The translations under genes were made by a program, and so were the position numbers. DNA of 28,300 nucleotides from the NCBI GenBank assembly GCA_036897095.1, contig JAYMSP010001847.1:1-28300 (forward strand). The letters run 5' to 3'. Every line of letters begins with the position of its first letter. Position 1 is the first letter of the stretch. Source of the stretch: Plantago elongata (Eukaryota; Streptophyta; Magnoliopsida; Lamiales; Plantaginaceae). Of the stretch, positions 1 to 10,160 are shown one piece after another. The notes beneath the pieces are model-generated. The model ran no database searches. It saw nothing but the letters and a program-made list of their open reading frames with translations, and was not told the origin of the DNA.

Positions 1-7
1 CTCTCTC

Positions 8-42
8 TTTTTATATTTTTTTTTATGTATATATATTTTTTT

Positions 43-97
<55 letters not shown>
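8..97. repeat. T-rich tract and (TA)n microsatellite
   Basis: T-rich DNA (8-43) passes into an uninterrupted run of TA dinucleotides from about 48 to 97. It lies in the intron that follows the last visible exon of the PGAP1-like gene and is likely to vary in length. Confidence 0.9.
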
Positions 98-100
<3 letters not shown>

Positions 101-254
101 CAAACAGATCATACATTTACCAGATTATCTTAAGCAGCATAGGCTAGCAAATTGCATAGCCTTCAGTAGCCCAATTTTAGTAAACAAAATCGATAGAAAT
201 ATGCAGTGAGAATATCACAGAAATAGGATTCAGAGTTACAATACCAGAACTAAC

Positions 255-3200
255 TTTTCCATCTTGCCTAGGAAGATTGTTAGCCATCTGAAGAACTGGC
301 AACTGGTTTGATGAAACAAAATTCTTTGGAATTCCACTGTGAAGCATTTTAGCGAATACTCCAACTCTCTGACGCACATCAAGCAAAGGATGGCTCGTCT
401 TTGTGTCTATCAGACTGAGGAGAGTATGAGACACCTAAGAAATGTGCATGATCTTCAGAAGTGCAACTGCTATAGTACTGATAGTCCTTTAAAGCAATAT
501 GACTTACTTGCACAACTAGCTGATTACACCACAAGATAACCTGATGCTCCATTGACAGCCATACGTTTTTCATGCTGGTGCTACTTATCATGAAGCCATG
601 TGTATGGGGCACGATACCTTCAAGTGATTCTAACTTTGAGCGGACCTAGGAATTAAAATCAAAGGGGTGAAAATCATAACTTGATGACCGCTCACAAAAT
701 GGAGAATAGAGTGCTTATTGCAGAACAATCACTTTTAGGTGGTGGGTTGGGGAGAAATTGAGAGACAGGTGTCAATGACTTGAATTGAAAACTTTTACTA
801 CAAGAGCGTAATACTAAATATCAACATAGTTCTTCCTTAAAAGAGACCAGAAACCAATAAAATACTTGGACAAAATAAGCACAAGCACATTTACACATGG
901 TTCACTGACTAGAAATTCAACACTTAAAAAACAATAGCACAGTAATGAATACCGGCATGGTTCTTTGCAATTGAAAGGAACCAATGCAGGGACATGATTG
1001 CATAAAATTATGGCAAATGGACTCCTAGAGATGTATACAAACACGTCATTTCTGAGCACCTAATTTTCCGGTCAAATTTGACTAGTCGTAGCAATGCAAG
1101 CAGATGTGCACTCACATACACACATATATATACCTGGTAATCATTGTAACCACCAGATATGGAGACAACGATGACGTGAGAGAGCAAAGGATCTGGTAAG
1201 TAGTGTCCGGCTTGGGAGGACTGTACCTCGTACCCTTTCCTCCATTCCTGATTTATACGTCCATAATAGTGTCCCAATGATGGCTGAAGTGCCAGAGGTG
1301 GTGACCTGGACACAAGATAACAGTCCATCTTACAGCCTTACAAGGTTTTATAATCCAACCAATCCTTCAAAGGCAACTATAAAGCTTACTGGTGAGGGGT
1401 GGAAAGGGTCAGAATGGTTTCGACAGCAGACTTTCTCAGATGCGGGTGGACGGTTGCAGCCCTGGCAACAAACCCACCCATAGAATGACCAACCAATATA
1501 ACATTTGTTGGTAGGTTGCCAGAGACTGAAGCTCCTTCTGTTGCTAGGGCATCACGAGATTCTTTGTACTGATCTAAAATCTACAATCATGACATGGAAA
1601 ACACACATTAATAGATGGGGGTGGTTAATTACGCATGACATCAACTTTAAACTAAATATATAAAAAATGTGATGTGGCAGGGAGATCTTCCAGCTGAAAA
1701 TATATAACATCAAACCAATAGGTTTGTTTCCAAGACACAATTGGTTAAATTCTGGATTAAGCAATGAAGATGATTCAGATTCATGTCATTAAAAACCAAT
1801 ATTAATGAATTGCAGTTTAGTGATGTGAATTTAGTCGTTGAAGTGAAGGATTAATTATTAATTACCGTCTGAGAAAAAAATAGAACCAAATCGATCAGTA
1901 TAAGAACCGTAGTTACATAGGGACTCTTGATGTATTTTTTGTTATAGAATACAAATGTTTTTCATGGGATTAATGCAACTCCATATGTAGTTCCATGCGG
2001 ATCCACCCCCTAACCTCAAAATGCAATCATGTGCTGAATTCGAAATCTGAAACACATTCATGCATCCGAGATTCCGAATTTGAAACATAATCATGTGCTT
2101 ATTCGGTAATGTGCAAGGCAAATATTATAATGCGAAGTATGATAAAGAATTCAGCCAAATAACTTACTAATATGTTATACAGATTGAGTTCCACCTCATT
2201 AGCCTAAACTCATTTGAATCACAGCTCATAATTTAGATTACTTCCATATACTAAATTTATGTTGATACTCCCACTGTCCCATAACATAGACATCTACTGT
2301 TGGTCACATCACTCACATGGATAGAGAAAATAATAATTGAAGTTTTATTCTATATGGAACTTCCTAACATACACTTTATGACTAGAGTCCACAAAAAATG
2401 TGAAATAAGATGGTGGCCTTTGTAGTCAAGTAAAGTTGCTAACATCCCATTACAATCCAAACAAGCCCATATAGTGTGACAAAATAAACTAAAAAGTTCA
2501 CTATGTTTATTAAGTGGGACTATTTCTTTTCACATTGCAAATACTAGGTGTAATATCTAATCTGGATAAGCAAATATATAAGAAATTTAACAAATTTTCA
2601 TGAGTTCACGCAAAAGGGACAAAACTGATACCCTGTGAATGGCATATACAACATATTCTGTATGGTCTTGAAGTATCTGACCATCCATTGCAGAATGTTC
2701 ACCTTCAAGATCCACAGCAAACCAATCCAGCTTCGAGGTATATCGACTGGGTAACGAAATATCAGCCAAATCAACATCTAGTCCTCTGAGTCTATGGGAA
2801 GCTTGGTAAAAATTCTGGTCAAGGGGACCTCCTTGATACGCCCTATCAGATTCAGCACCAAGCGATCTGACCTGTATTTATGAGGGTAACCATACACATG
2901 TGAGTAACCAACTAGGAAAACAGAATGTCTTCAATAAATCCATCCATAAAGCCCTAGTTACATCCTCAAATTGAAGGCATCAAACTATGAATACATCTTG
3001 GTTAACATGAAAGCTTGTTAGCCTGTATTTGCAAATATAGCAAACATTAGTACTTGTCAAGCCCCCAAAAAGAAGAGTTACCGTTCCAGAAAAAGTTAAA
3101 GAAAAAAAAAAGGATGTCATGACCAAAGTCCATCACAGAACATAGTAGACCAATGAGGGAAAATCCAGAAGACTGACTAGAAGAATCTTGCCTGTTTGTA

Positions 3201-3509
3201 GCTTCCACCATTGCCAGGTATAAAAAGCACAGGCACCCCATTAAGCATCTTTAGGTGCTCTGCAAAGTCAATTTTTCTCCAGCCTTCATGGTACAAATAC
3301 AACCCATATCTTGTAGACGATACATTCCGTGGTATGGGGACAGGTATATACGTGGGATACATATATGTCATTGTACAACCGTTCGATATTGGTTGTAACA
3401 AATTATAAAGACTCGCTAGGCAAATACATACTGTAATGATAACCACAATGACCACTCCAAACTTCGGTTTTAGGCCTTTCATAATAAAGCTATTTCCAAC
3501 TGCTGCCAT
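255..3509 (-). CDS. PGAP1: GPI inositol-deacylase, PGAP1-like (5' part; 3' end beyond window)
   Basis: Removes the acyl chain from the inositol of GPI anchors in the ER (family knowledge). Six coding exons read on the minus strand: 3509-3192, 2871-2632, 1580-1390, 1305-1134, 645-508 and 434-255. They join in frame into about 413 residues; the family is about 1,000-1,100 aa, so the C-terminal membrane region lies off the left edge. Residues about 17-39 form an N-terminal membrane segment. A luminal alpha/beta-hydrolase domain follows, with VLFIPGNGGSYKQ near residue 95 and the lipase elbow GHSMGG, whose Ser at about 219 is the likely nucleophile. SPPLALQPS and ISGGYNDY are further family blocks. 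The start at 3509 precedes the membrane segment directly and has no in-frame upstream ATG in its exon. Intron 1 uses a GC donor (separate entry). The last border at 255 (AAA|GTTAGT) is the least certain; 245 (GTATTG) is an alternative. Confidence 0.93.
2268..2520. mobile_element. Stowaway-like MITE in PGAP1-like intron 2
   Basis: A 253-bp segment is bounded by TA dinucleotides (2266-2267 and 2521-2522). The left end reads CTCCCACTGTCCCATAACAT; the reverse complement of the right end reads GTCCCACTTAATAAACATAG. They share TCCCACT and AACATAG across a short gap. The CTCCC terminus and TA target duplication are typical of Stowaway (Tc1/mariner) MITEs. No coding capacity is seen. It lies wholly inside the 1,051-nt intron between coding exons 2 and 3. 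Confidence 0.45.
3190..3191 (-). other. GC splice donor of PGAP1-like intron 1
   Basis: Exon 1 ends TAC AAA CAG and is followed by GCAAGA instead of GT. The next exon begins after AAATACAG at 2871 with GTC AGA TCG, giving the family sequence SYKQ-VRSLGAESD. Reading on past the donor gives a stop codon four codons later. The nearest GT downstream would also create an in-frame stop when spliced. CAG|GCAAGA fits the usual GC-AG donor pattern of strong flanking pairing. The intron is 320 nt (2872-3191). Confidence 0.85.
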
Positions 3510-3514
3510 TCAGC

Positions 3515-3535
3515 TTACTCAATCATGAGCTGCAT
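3515..3535 (-). promoter_or_regulatory. Short upstream ORF before PGAP1-like start
   Basis: In the 5'UTR part of the start exon an ATG opens a six-codon frame (MQLMIE) ending in TAA. Its stop is only five bases before the main ATG at 3509. It contains a second in-frame ATG. A uORF this close could affect initiation or need reinitiation; no effect can be shown from the sequence. Confidence 0.5.
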
Positions 3536-3550
3536 ATGGCAAGTTCCAAC

Positions 3551-4289
3551 CTAAATAGCCATCCAACACAAAAATGAAGCATCAGCAACACTGAAGCATG
3601 TATCTAATAGAAATACTCAAATAGCAGAATTAGGTCCATTATATAACCAAATAACAAAGTAAAAAAAAAACAGTAGTAATGCTAATTCAAACTAATCAAT
3701 TGCTTCAGATCATCAAGTATAAGAGTATAATGAAGCATAATTCCCAGATTTAAGCTTGGATTGATAAGTTGACTAATACTAAAGTTCAGAGGATTTTTAA
3801 CTAACTAGTTAATCTAATATTCAGGTTCACTTCAAAGTAAAACTCAGCTAAGTTATCCGAATCGAAGCCAATAAATCATCAATGATTAGATAACCGCAAA
3901 TCATGACCAAGTTCAAACTTCAAATTGGCGGCATTTCATTTCATCCATGTACAACCAAACTAAGCAACCTCGTGATTGAATATCCAAACTATGTGATTCG
4001 ATGCACGTAAAAGGGATATTCACAGACAAAATCGCTAAGAGCGAACAGAAAACTAGCGATTTCTTCAACACTTAGCATGCATCTACGATTCATTAGTTGA
4101 AAACACATTTCGAGTGATCCTAACATTAACACAGAATCACAGATACAGCTGAGCAGTTCGAAACACATCTACAGACTACAGTTTATCCGAAGATGAACAC
4201 AATGCAAATCACCTGGTGAACAAGTATAATCTGGATAACGAGAGAAGAAACACGAAGGAAAATTGAAAGAGAAACAGTGATTGATTTAC
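3551..4289 (-). other. Probable 5'UTR intron of PGAP1-like gene
   Basis: A strong donor CTCAG|GTAAAT has its border at 4290, after a pyrimidine-rich leader reading CCACTCTCTCTACTGTCTCT (about 4325-4306). An acceptor CTATTTAG|GTTGG has its border at 3550, just upstream of the start exon. The 739-nt interval is AT-rich with no open frame of note. The transcription start is probably around 4330-4400. The splice is inferred from the signals alone. Confidence 0.5.
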
Positions 4290-4549
4290 CTGAGGATGAG
4301 ATCCAGCTGAAGAGACAGTAGAGAGAGTGGAATGCTTTTGAAAGAGGAAAGATTAATCAGAGGTGCAACAAATCAAGCAAAAGTTTCCCCGAAGTTCCCC
4401 TAAATCCTAATTGTTAATGGAGGTTAAAAAAATAACTATTACTGTTGGTTGATAATCTGGCAAATTCAACTTTCTTTCCTTTTATATTTTGACCCGAGTT
4501 AATACACTAAATTTTTTGACAATATTTTTATTGTGGTCAATTGTTTATT

Positions 4550-4641
4550 AATATAATATAAATATTAAATTAATTAATAAAAGGTTTTAGTTAACGGAGT
4601 CACTCTTTGAATATAATATAAATATTAAATTAATTAATAAA
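4550..4641. repeat. 32-bp exact direct repeat with 60-bp period
   Basis: Positions 4550-4581 and 4610-4641 are identical over 32 bases (starting AATATAATATAAATATTAAA). They are separated by 28 bases that include AACGGAGTCACTC. The exact 60-bp spacing suggests a recent local tandem duplication or array remnant. Confidence 0.85.
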
Positions 4642-4750
4642 TATAATTTTTTATTATTTTTAAATATATTTAATTTTATAAAACGTTCATTAAAAAAATA
4701 CAAATCTTATTTTACGAGATCAAGTCTTATTGGAATAGAGGGAGGGAGTA
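4610..4750 (-). mobile_element. Stowaway-type MITE terminus, partial
   Basis: Read on the minus strand, 4750 begins TACTCCCTCCCTCTATTCCA. This is the classic TA + CTCCCTC Stowaway terminus of plant genomes, followed by AT-rich body sequence. No matching opposite terminus was found on the other side, so the element is truncated or its left end has decayed. The inner boundary is a guess. Confidence 0.4.
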
Positions 4751-6354
4751 TTTTCTTTTAGGCGAGATGAACGATGATTTTCTCATTTGGACTATATATA
4801 AATGGAAAGGCCGTAGCCCGTAGGCCTGCAACAACATATGGTTATGACTTACAGACATGCTAGAGCAAATTTCAGTATCGAAGTGAGAATTCGATAAATT
4901 CAAAAATATTTTGAAAGAGAATAAACTTATGAAATAAATTATTAACTATTGGAATTTTATGTTTATTTATAATATGATATACTATTCGTGTTTATTCATT
5001 GATTATAGACATTATACGTAAGGCTAAGTATGATGTAAAATCGACCTGCACATCCACAAATCACAAATCGTATACACTTAATCGAAATTTGATGATATTT
5101 TACAATTAATAGCATTACTCATACCGAAACTTACAACTTGTAAAGTCGTCTATTTAAAAACCTAAGAAATTACATACAGGACTTGGAGAATATTGTAAGC
5201 ACATTGAGAACGTAGATAATTATATGATAATGTATGAAAGCTAAACAGAACAACTTGAGTCCTTCATAAAACTCGACTCACGAGTCTTTAGTCCTAGTGG
5301 GCAGACTCCTAATGGGAAAAGAAGTATTCGACTAGATAGATTACCCATAAAACACATTAGTAATCCTGGAGATAGTGATGGTGCGGGGAAGACACATATA
5401 TCTCGTTTATTATTAATTTTTTAATTAACTTTTTAACTTTATGATATTATTTTATACAAAAATCATTGCATGAATGTGTTGCTCTTTTAAAAAATTAACG
5501 AAGAAAAAAATTAATTGGTTTATAAAATTAATGAAGTTAGCTTATTAAAAAAAAAAAAATTCATTATCAAGTTAACTTCTCAGTTAATATTATTTACCGA
5601 GCCATAAACACTTCTCCAGCCATAATGAAACTGAGCATAAGGTTGCTCCCATTAGAAAAGTTTCGTTTTTGCATAGTGTTTCGAAAATTTATGTTATCTT
5701 CTCAGAGCGTTGGATAGTAGTGATTTTAAACTACCATAATTGCTGCTTACTCAGTCCCGTAATCATGTCCTAGTGAAATAAATTAAAAAATAATTTGGTT
5801 TAAAACTAAAATAAAATATAAAGTACTTTAATTATATTGCATTTTAAAATTGATTCTTCATTTAAATTAAAGAATGTCGATCGTAAAATGTCAAGTTAAT
5901 ATATAATTTATAAACGTAGAGAGTATATATTTAAATTAAAAAATATATACAAATTTAATAAAATCATAATTCCCCCTTTAAAATTAAAAATAATACTTCA
6001 CACTTGAACTGAAAAATTACATTTAATTATATTTTAATCAGTTGTAATAAATTAAGAAAGATGAATAATATGTGTCAAAAGTGTAAATTTGATATTTAAC
6101 ATTTTTCATAAGTATGAAGTAGTATTTTTAATTTTTTAGTGATATGTAGCTTACTCATTTGCATTACACGTACCATAACATAGATTGATTTCGTACACTT
6201 CTTCCAAAAGATCTATTGTTCATCGTGGCTGGACCATAGCTCCCAAGTTAGATTGATTTCACTATCCTAATCTTCTGGTTATACTCGTACTTCCCATAAC
6301 CAGAGGTATATATGGCGTGGTGGTCACATAGATCAACCGAATGATAATTGTACG

Positions 6355-6842
6355 CAAGGTTGTCAATGGTGTATCACGATGCGTCACGCCAGATTCAAAA
6401 AATGAGAATCACATATTACAGTCGCAAGCGAGATAGTGAAGTAAATAAAAAAATCACAAAATATATAAAATAACCATATAAATAGTTATTAATTTAAATA
6501 TTATCCATTAATCACATACAAGCAAAGCGAAGAAATATAGGTGTTATCCTTAAACCACCGAAATACTGACCGGATATGAGGCATGCAACAATTAATCTTT
6601 CTCCTCGTTCTCTCTTCTTTTCTTCTCTACTTCCCCTTTATTTCCTTATTTTTATCATTATATTTTTTATATGAAGGTAAAATGCCAAAAAAATTAACAA
6701 AATATGCATCACAGACCCGATGCCCCGATTGCGGCTGTCGCGCCGCGACATGTTTCTGTACCGCGACAACATAGCTGTTGTTGTCGCGACCAGATGCTAT
6801 AGCACCTTGATCGCCCCGATCGCAGTGCGATTGACAACACTG
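6355..6842. mobile_element. hAT-like non-autonomous element with GC-rich core
   Basis: The left end reads CAAGGTTGTCAATGGTG; the reverse complement of the right end reads CAGTGTTGTCAATCGCAC. They share GTTGTCAAT just inside CA-type tips, as in hAT terminal repeats. Flanking octamers ATTGTACG and ATCGTAGT agree at 5 of 8 positions, possibly a decayed 8-bp target duplication. The right 150 bp are unusually GC-rich, with repeated CGCGAC and CCCCGAT words, in otherwise AT-rich DNA. No transposase frame is present. The same 14-base right terminus occurs again at 15707-15720. Confidence 0.45.
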
Positions 6843-7325
6843 ATCGTAGTTGTTCGAACAGTAGTACGAATACTATATTAATAGTTGAAATGATCTCAAT
6901 TCTATGCGAGCAAGAACACAGCACTAGTTACATTAAGAGTGGGATTTCAAGCCAATAAGTGCAGCAATTTCCTACATCAACTAACTTTCTCAGTATAACA
7001 TGAACCAAAAACCCTCCTGTATAGTTTCCTGCCAAACCTATATGTACATTAACTCTCCCAATGCAAATCGAAACACAGCTTATCAATACCAACTGGGTTG
7101 TATCCTTCGATGCCAGCGAGATGGAAAGTCCCAATATCGACTCAACAAGCAATCAAGATTTCCACTCAAATCCCATGGTACACAAATCCAATACAGAAAA
7201 TTATTACCTCATGACATGCCTCTACGAAAATTGCGTAGACCTTGTGTCTAAAATTCTTCAGTAGCCATAAAGTCTATACAATTCTGATAGACACACGGTC
7301 TAGGTAATAATTTCCCGTCCAGAAG
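6843..7325. other. Region downstream of PP2A B' gene, likely 3'UTR in part
   Basis: About 480 bp left of the PP2A B' stop codon. It is less AT-rich than the surrounding intergenic DNA and probably includes the minus-strand 3'UTR. I see no protein family, RNA gene or clear polyadenylation signal. Confidence 0.4.
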
Positions 7326-9466
7326 TCAGGTGACAGTACTTGTACCGTTGTACGGAATGTTCAGATAGCCAGAAGGTGGATTGGCATTGCCGATGGGTCT
7401 ATGAGGGACAAGTACTGGCTCCCGACTCGAGCATTTCACTGCAGCTATTTCTTCCAAGCGTCTCCATGTTGCTTCACGCTTTGACTTAGTTTCTTCTTCT
7501 CGTGATTCGTCTTCTTGGAACTTGAGCAAGCAATCCTCGTAAAGCTCAGGGTCCACGTCAGAGAATATTTTGCGGACATTTAATGTCAAGCTTTGAACGG
7601 CTTGATTCCAGTGGTTTCTAGCATTCTTCTCCAGTGCAGGGGATATGATTGGCAGTATGACATTCCGATTTTGTTTAATCAGGTTCTCGATATGGTCATT
7701 GTTCCATAAAAAGAGAGCCCTTTCAGCCACCTGTATACATAGACATTAAAAAATAGCATGATCAATTGATCAAAAAATCATAAGCAACAATGCAAAAATA
7801 AGACTTGCTTATATAATCATGGAAATCAGATTTCTTGAATTCAGGAAACAAAGTATATGTGATCATGAGTCATAAGCTGTTTGAACAAGCTTTATAACTA
7901 ATTGAACATTTTCCAACTTAAAATGGAACGAGTTGACAACTGATGAAAAGTTTTGGCAAGTCGAATATAGCAAGCAAAGAGAAGCCATGAGAAGTTAATA
8001 AAGCAAATCATTTGGTAACATGCCATAGAAATGTATTAAAATGTACAGAAGTATAACTTCAAAGCAGACATGACCGAGAAATAGAGAATTAATGAATAAA
8101 GATATAAATGCATTAACAAAGTGAGAGAATTTAGTTTCTACAAACCAAGAAAGAAATGGCAAAAGATTCACACGATTCTATAACATGCTGAAACGAGATG
8201 CTAATAATAAAATTATAAGGGGATCAATGCAATTGCCCTGAGAATAGAGGAGCACACATATAGTTTTTCTTGAAACCAAACCTGAAAATGGGAACTGCTC
8301 AAACAACGGGCAATCTGGCGGAATAGAGGAACCATGCAACGCTGGAATTCAGGAGCTTGTGTTGCTTCTAAAACTTCCTCCAGCTCACCAATGAACATTA
8401 CCTCCTTTGAACTATTTGTGATCGGCCAATACTTCAGTAAGCCCCTTATGACAGTATCAGCAAGTTTACAATCCTTCTCGACAAATTGTGTTACGCAATA
8501 AGAAAGCTGCTGGTGGTAGGCGGGAAGGCACTTTGGTTTGTGAAGCGGAATGAGTGACCGAATGAGGAAAAGCTTGTGCTCTTCTTTTAGTGGCAGCGCA
8601 AATCCATTTATAATGCTTCCCAAAATTTCTAACAGTTCAGCAATCCCATTATGTTTTTCCGTTTCAAAAACAAAGCGGTAGAATATGTTATTGATTGCTT
8701 TTCTAATGAAAGGGCGGTGCACCATGAACTTTCCATATATTCGGTGCAAGACTGTTTTTAGGTAATCCCTTTCTCTGGGATCTTCCGAATCAAAGAGGTC
8801 TAATAGCTTCAAAACGAAAGAGTGGTCGATGTACCTTTTCGCCAGCTTGGCATCCGTTTCAGGGGAAGCCACAAACCTGAGGAGGAATTCATACACAATT
8901 TGCACGTGGGGCCATGCAGGGTCCATTAACGGCTCCTCTTCATCCAAGTCAAAACCTTCAAAAACTTTGTTTTCGCGAGGCTGGGTAGCGAGTGTACGAA
9001 ACAAATTCACGGATATCATTCTTACCATTTCTTGCATCACGGTTTCGCTGAACTTCTGATTTGCCGAACTCACGTAGTCAACAAGCTCAACCAACGTCTG
9101 CCTTTTTACATCCTTCTCTTTTAAATACTTCCCTGGGTCAGTAAAGTCAAAAACTACGCAGCACAAACTCAACTTTTTGACAAACAAGTTTGGCTTCTCA
9201 CCATTCAACACGTCTCTAAAGCTAGGAAGTGCCTCGTACTGCACAGACGCGGAACCCCCATTAACCTTAGCATTTAAAGGGTCCCGAAGCTTGTTGTTTC
9301 CAGTGTTAAAAGGTGAATTAATTGACGGAATCTCCGCACTAGAACTACTCCCTGACCGAGAACCCAGAGTATTACTGCTTTTCGAGAAAGTAGAGGATCC
9401 TCCATCCCGATTCTCCGCTAACTTTCCCTGTTTTCGCGGTAGCCTATTGAGAATGTTCTTTATCAT
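7326..9466 (-). CDS. PP2A B' (B56) regulatory subunit, gamma/zeta/theta-like
   Basis: Substrate- and location-determining B' subunit of trimeric protein phosphatase 2A, acting mostly in cytosol and nucleus. Two coding exons, 9466-8282 (395 codons) and 7730-7326 (134 codons plus TGA), join at [12 protein letters not shown] into 529 aa, within the usual plant B' range. Residues 1-75 are a variable Ser/Asn-rich head starting MIKNIL, as in the gamma/zeta/theta group. The B56 fold of HEAT-like repeats runs from about 76 to 500, with [63 protein letters not shown] and [15 protein letters not shown]. The C-terminus is NGTSTVT and lacks the SSL-type peroxisomal signal of Arabidopsis B' theta. The intron is 551 nt with a CAG|GTTTGG donor. 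ATG 9466 matches the family start. Intact. Confidence 0.96.
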
Positions 9467-9842
9467 AGCTTAGAACCACAAACTACAATCTTCTCTACTC
9501 TACCACCGTGAAAATCTGTTAGCACTAGTCCTCTTTACACTCACTATCTTCTCAACCACTGATAAAATCCATTCTTGATCAGCACACTTGTTTTCTCAAC
9601 AGCTCAGCTATCTATTAGAAACACAAATGAGCTAAATCAACACAAGGAACATAAAACATAACCAAGACTATTAGACTAAGATGATTTCAGATCCAACTAC
9701 AATTCAATACTGATATAGACTACTACTACCACCACCACCACTACTACTACTACTAGAAACTATCACAATCAAGATCCCAAAAATTTTGACTTATGCATGA
9801 TTCAAGAAAAAATAACAAATATACAGAAAAATGTTAACTCAC
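9467..9842 (-). other. 5'UTR with probable intron of PP2A B' gene
   Basis: A strong donor AAGTGAG|GTGAGT has its border at 9843, after a leader rich in GATC words. Several acceptors are possible downstream; one is CTAATAGATAG with its border near 9608. The rest down to the ATG would be untranslated exon. The exact acceptor cannot be chosen by eye. A (TAC/ACC)n trinucleotide tract lies in the putative intron at 9721-9755. Confidence 0.45.
9552..9572 (-). promoter_or_regulatory. Short upstream ORF before PP2A B' start
   Basis: ATG GAT TTT ATC AGT GGT TGA is a six-codon frame (MDFISG) that ends 85 bases before the main ATG at 9466. Whether it is transcribed depends on which 5'UTR acceptor is used. 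Confidence 0.35.
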
Positions 9843-10143
9843 CTCACTTTGACGAGCAAGAATCGAGATCTGATCGGATCTACAATATCCCAGCTGACAT
9901 TTTCATCAATAATCAATCTATTACGGACAAGAAAATCAAATAATAGTGTGTAGGTGTGTAAGGATACATGCTAAAGTTCAAACTTCACATGGAGTAAAGT
10001 AATGCAATAAATAGTGGGTCATTCATTTGATGCACAAGTGATTATTGATCGGGATATAAAGTAAAAGGATGAAAAAGATGAGTCTTTGTGGATTGGGTCA
10101 GTGATTCAATCGAAACGGGAAAGAGAGAAGGGAAAAAGCTAAA

Positions 10144-10160
10144 GTGTGTGTGTGTGTGTG
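10144..10160. repeat. (GT)n microsatellite in PP2A B' upstream region
   Basis: A perfect GT dinucleotide run about 300 bp upstream of the putative 5'UTR donor. It lies in the promoter or leader of the PP2A B' gene. Confidence 0.9.

Larger units (their letters stand above)
4400..6354. other. Intergenic AT-rich DNA, no gene seen
   Basis: About 1.95 kb between the PGAP1-like promoter and the hAT-like element. It is very AT-rich, with stop codons in all frames and no recognisable protein. It holds a 32-bp direct repeat and a Stowaway-type terminus (separate entries). Near 6272-6304 a short inverted repeat has TCTGGTTAT facing ATAACCAGA. The rest is unremarkable. Confidence 0.7.

Noticed and set aside
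6583..6924. Short Cys/Arg-rich open frames over the GC-rich patch
   Set aside because: The composition reflects repeated CGCGAC words inside a hAT-like element; frames on both strands are equally open.
8829..9473. Plus-strand open frames opposite PP2A B' exon 1
   Set aside because: Shadows of a strongly conserved coding exon on the minus strand.
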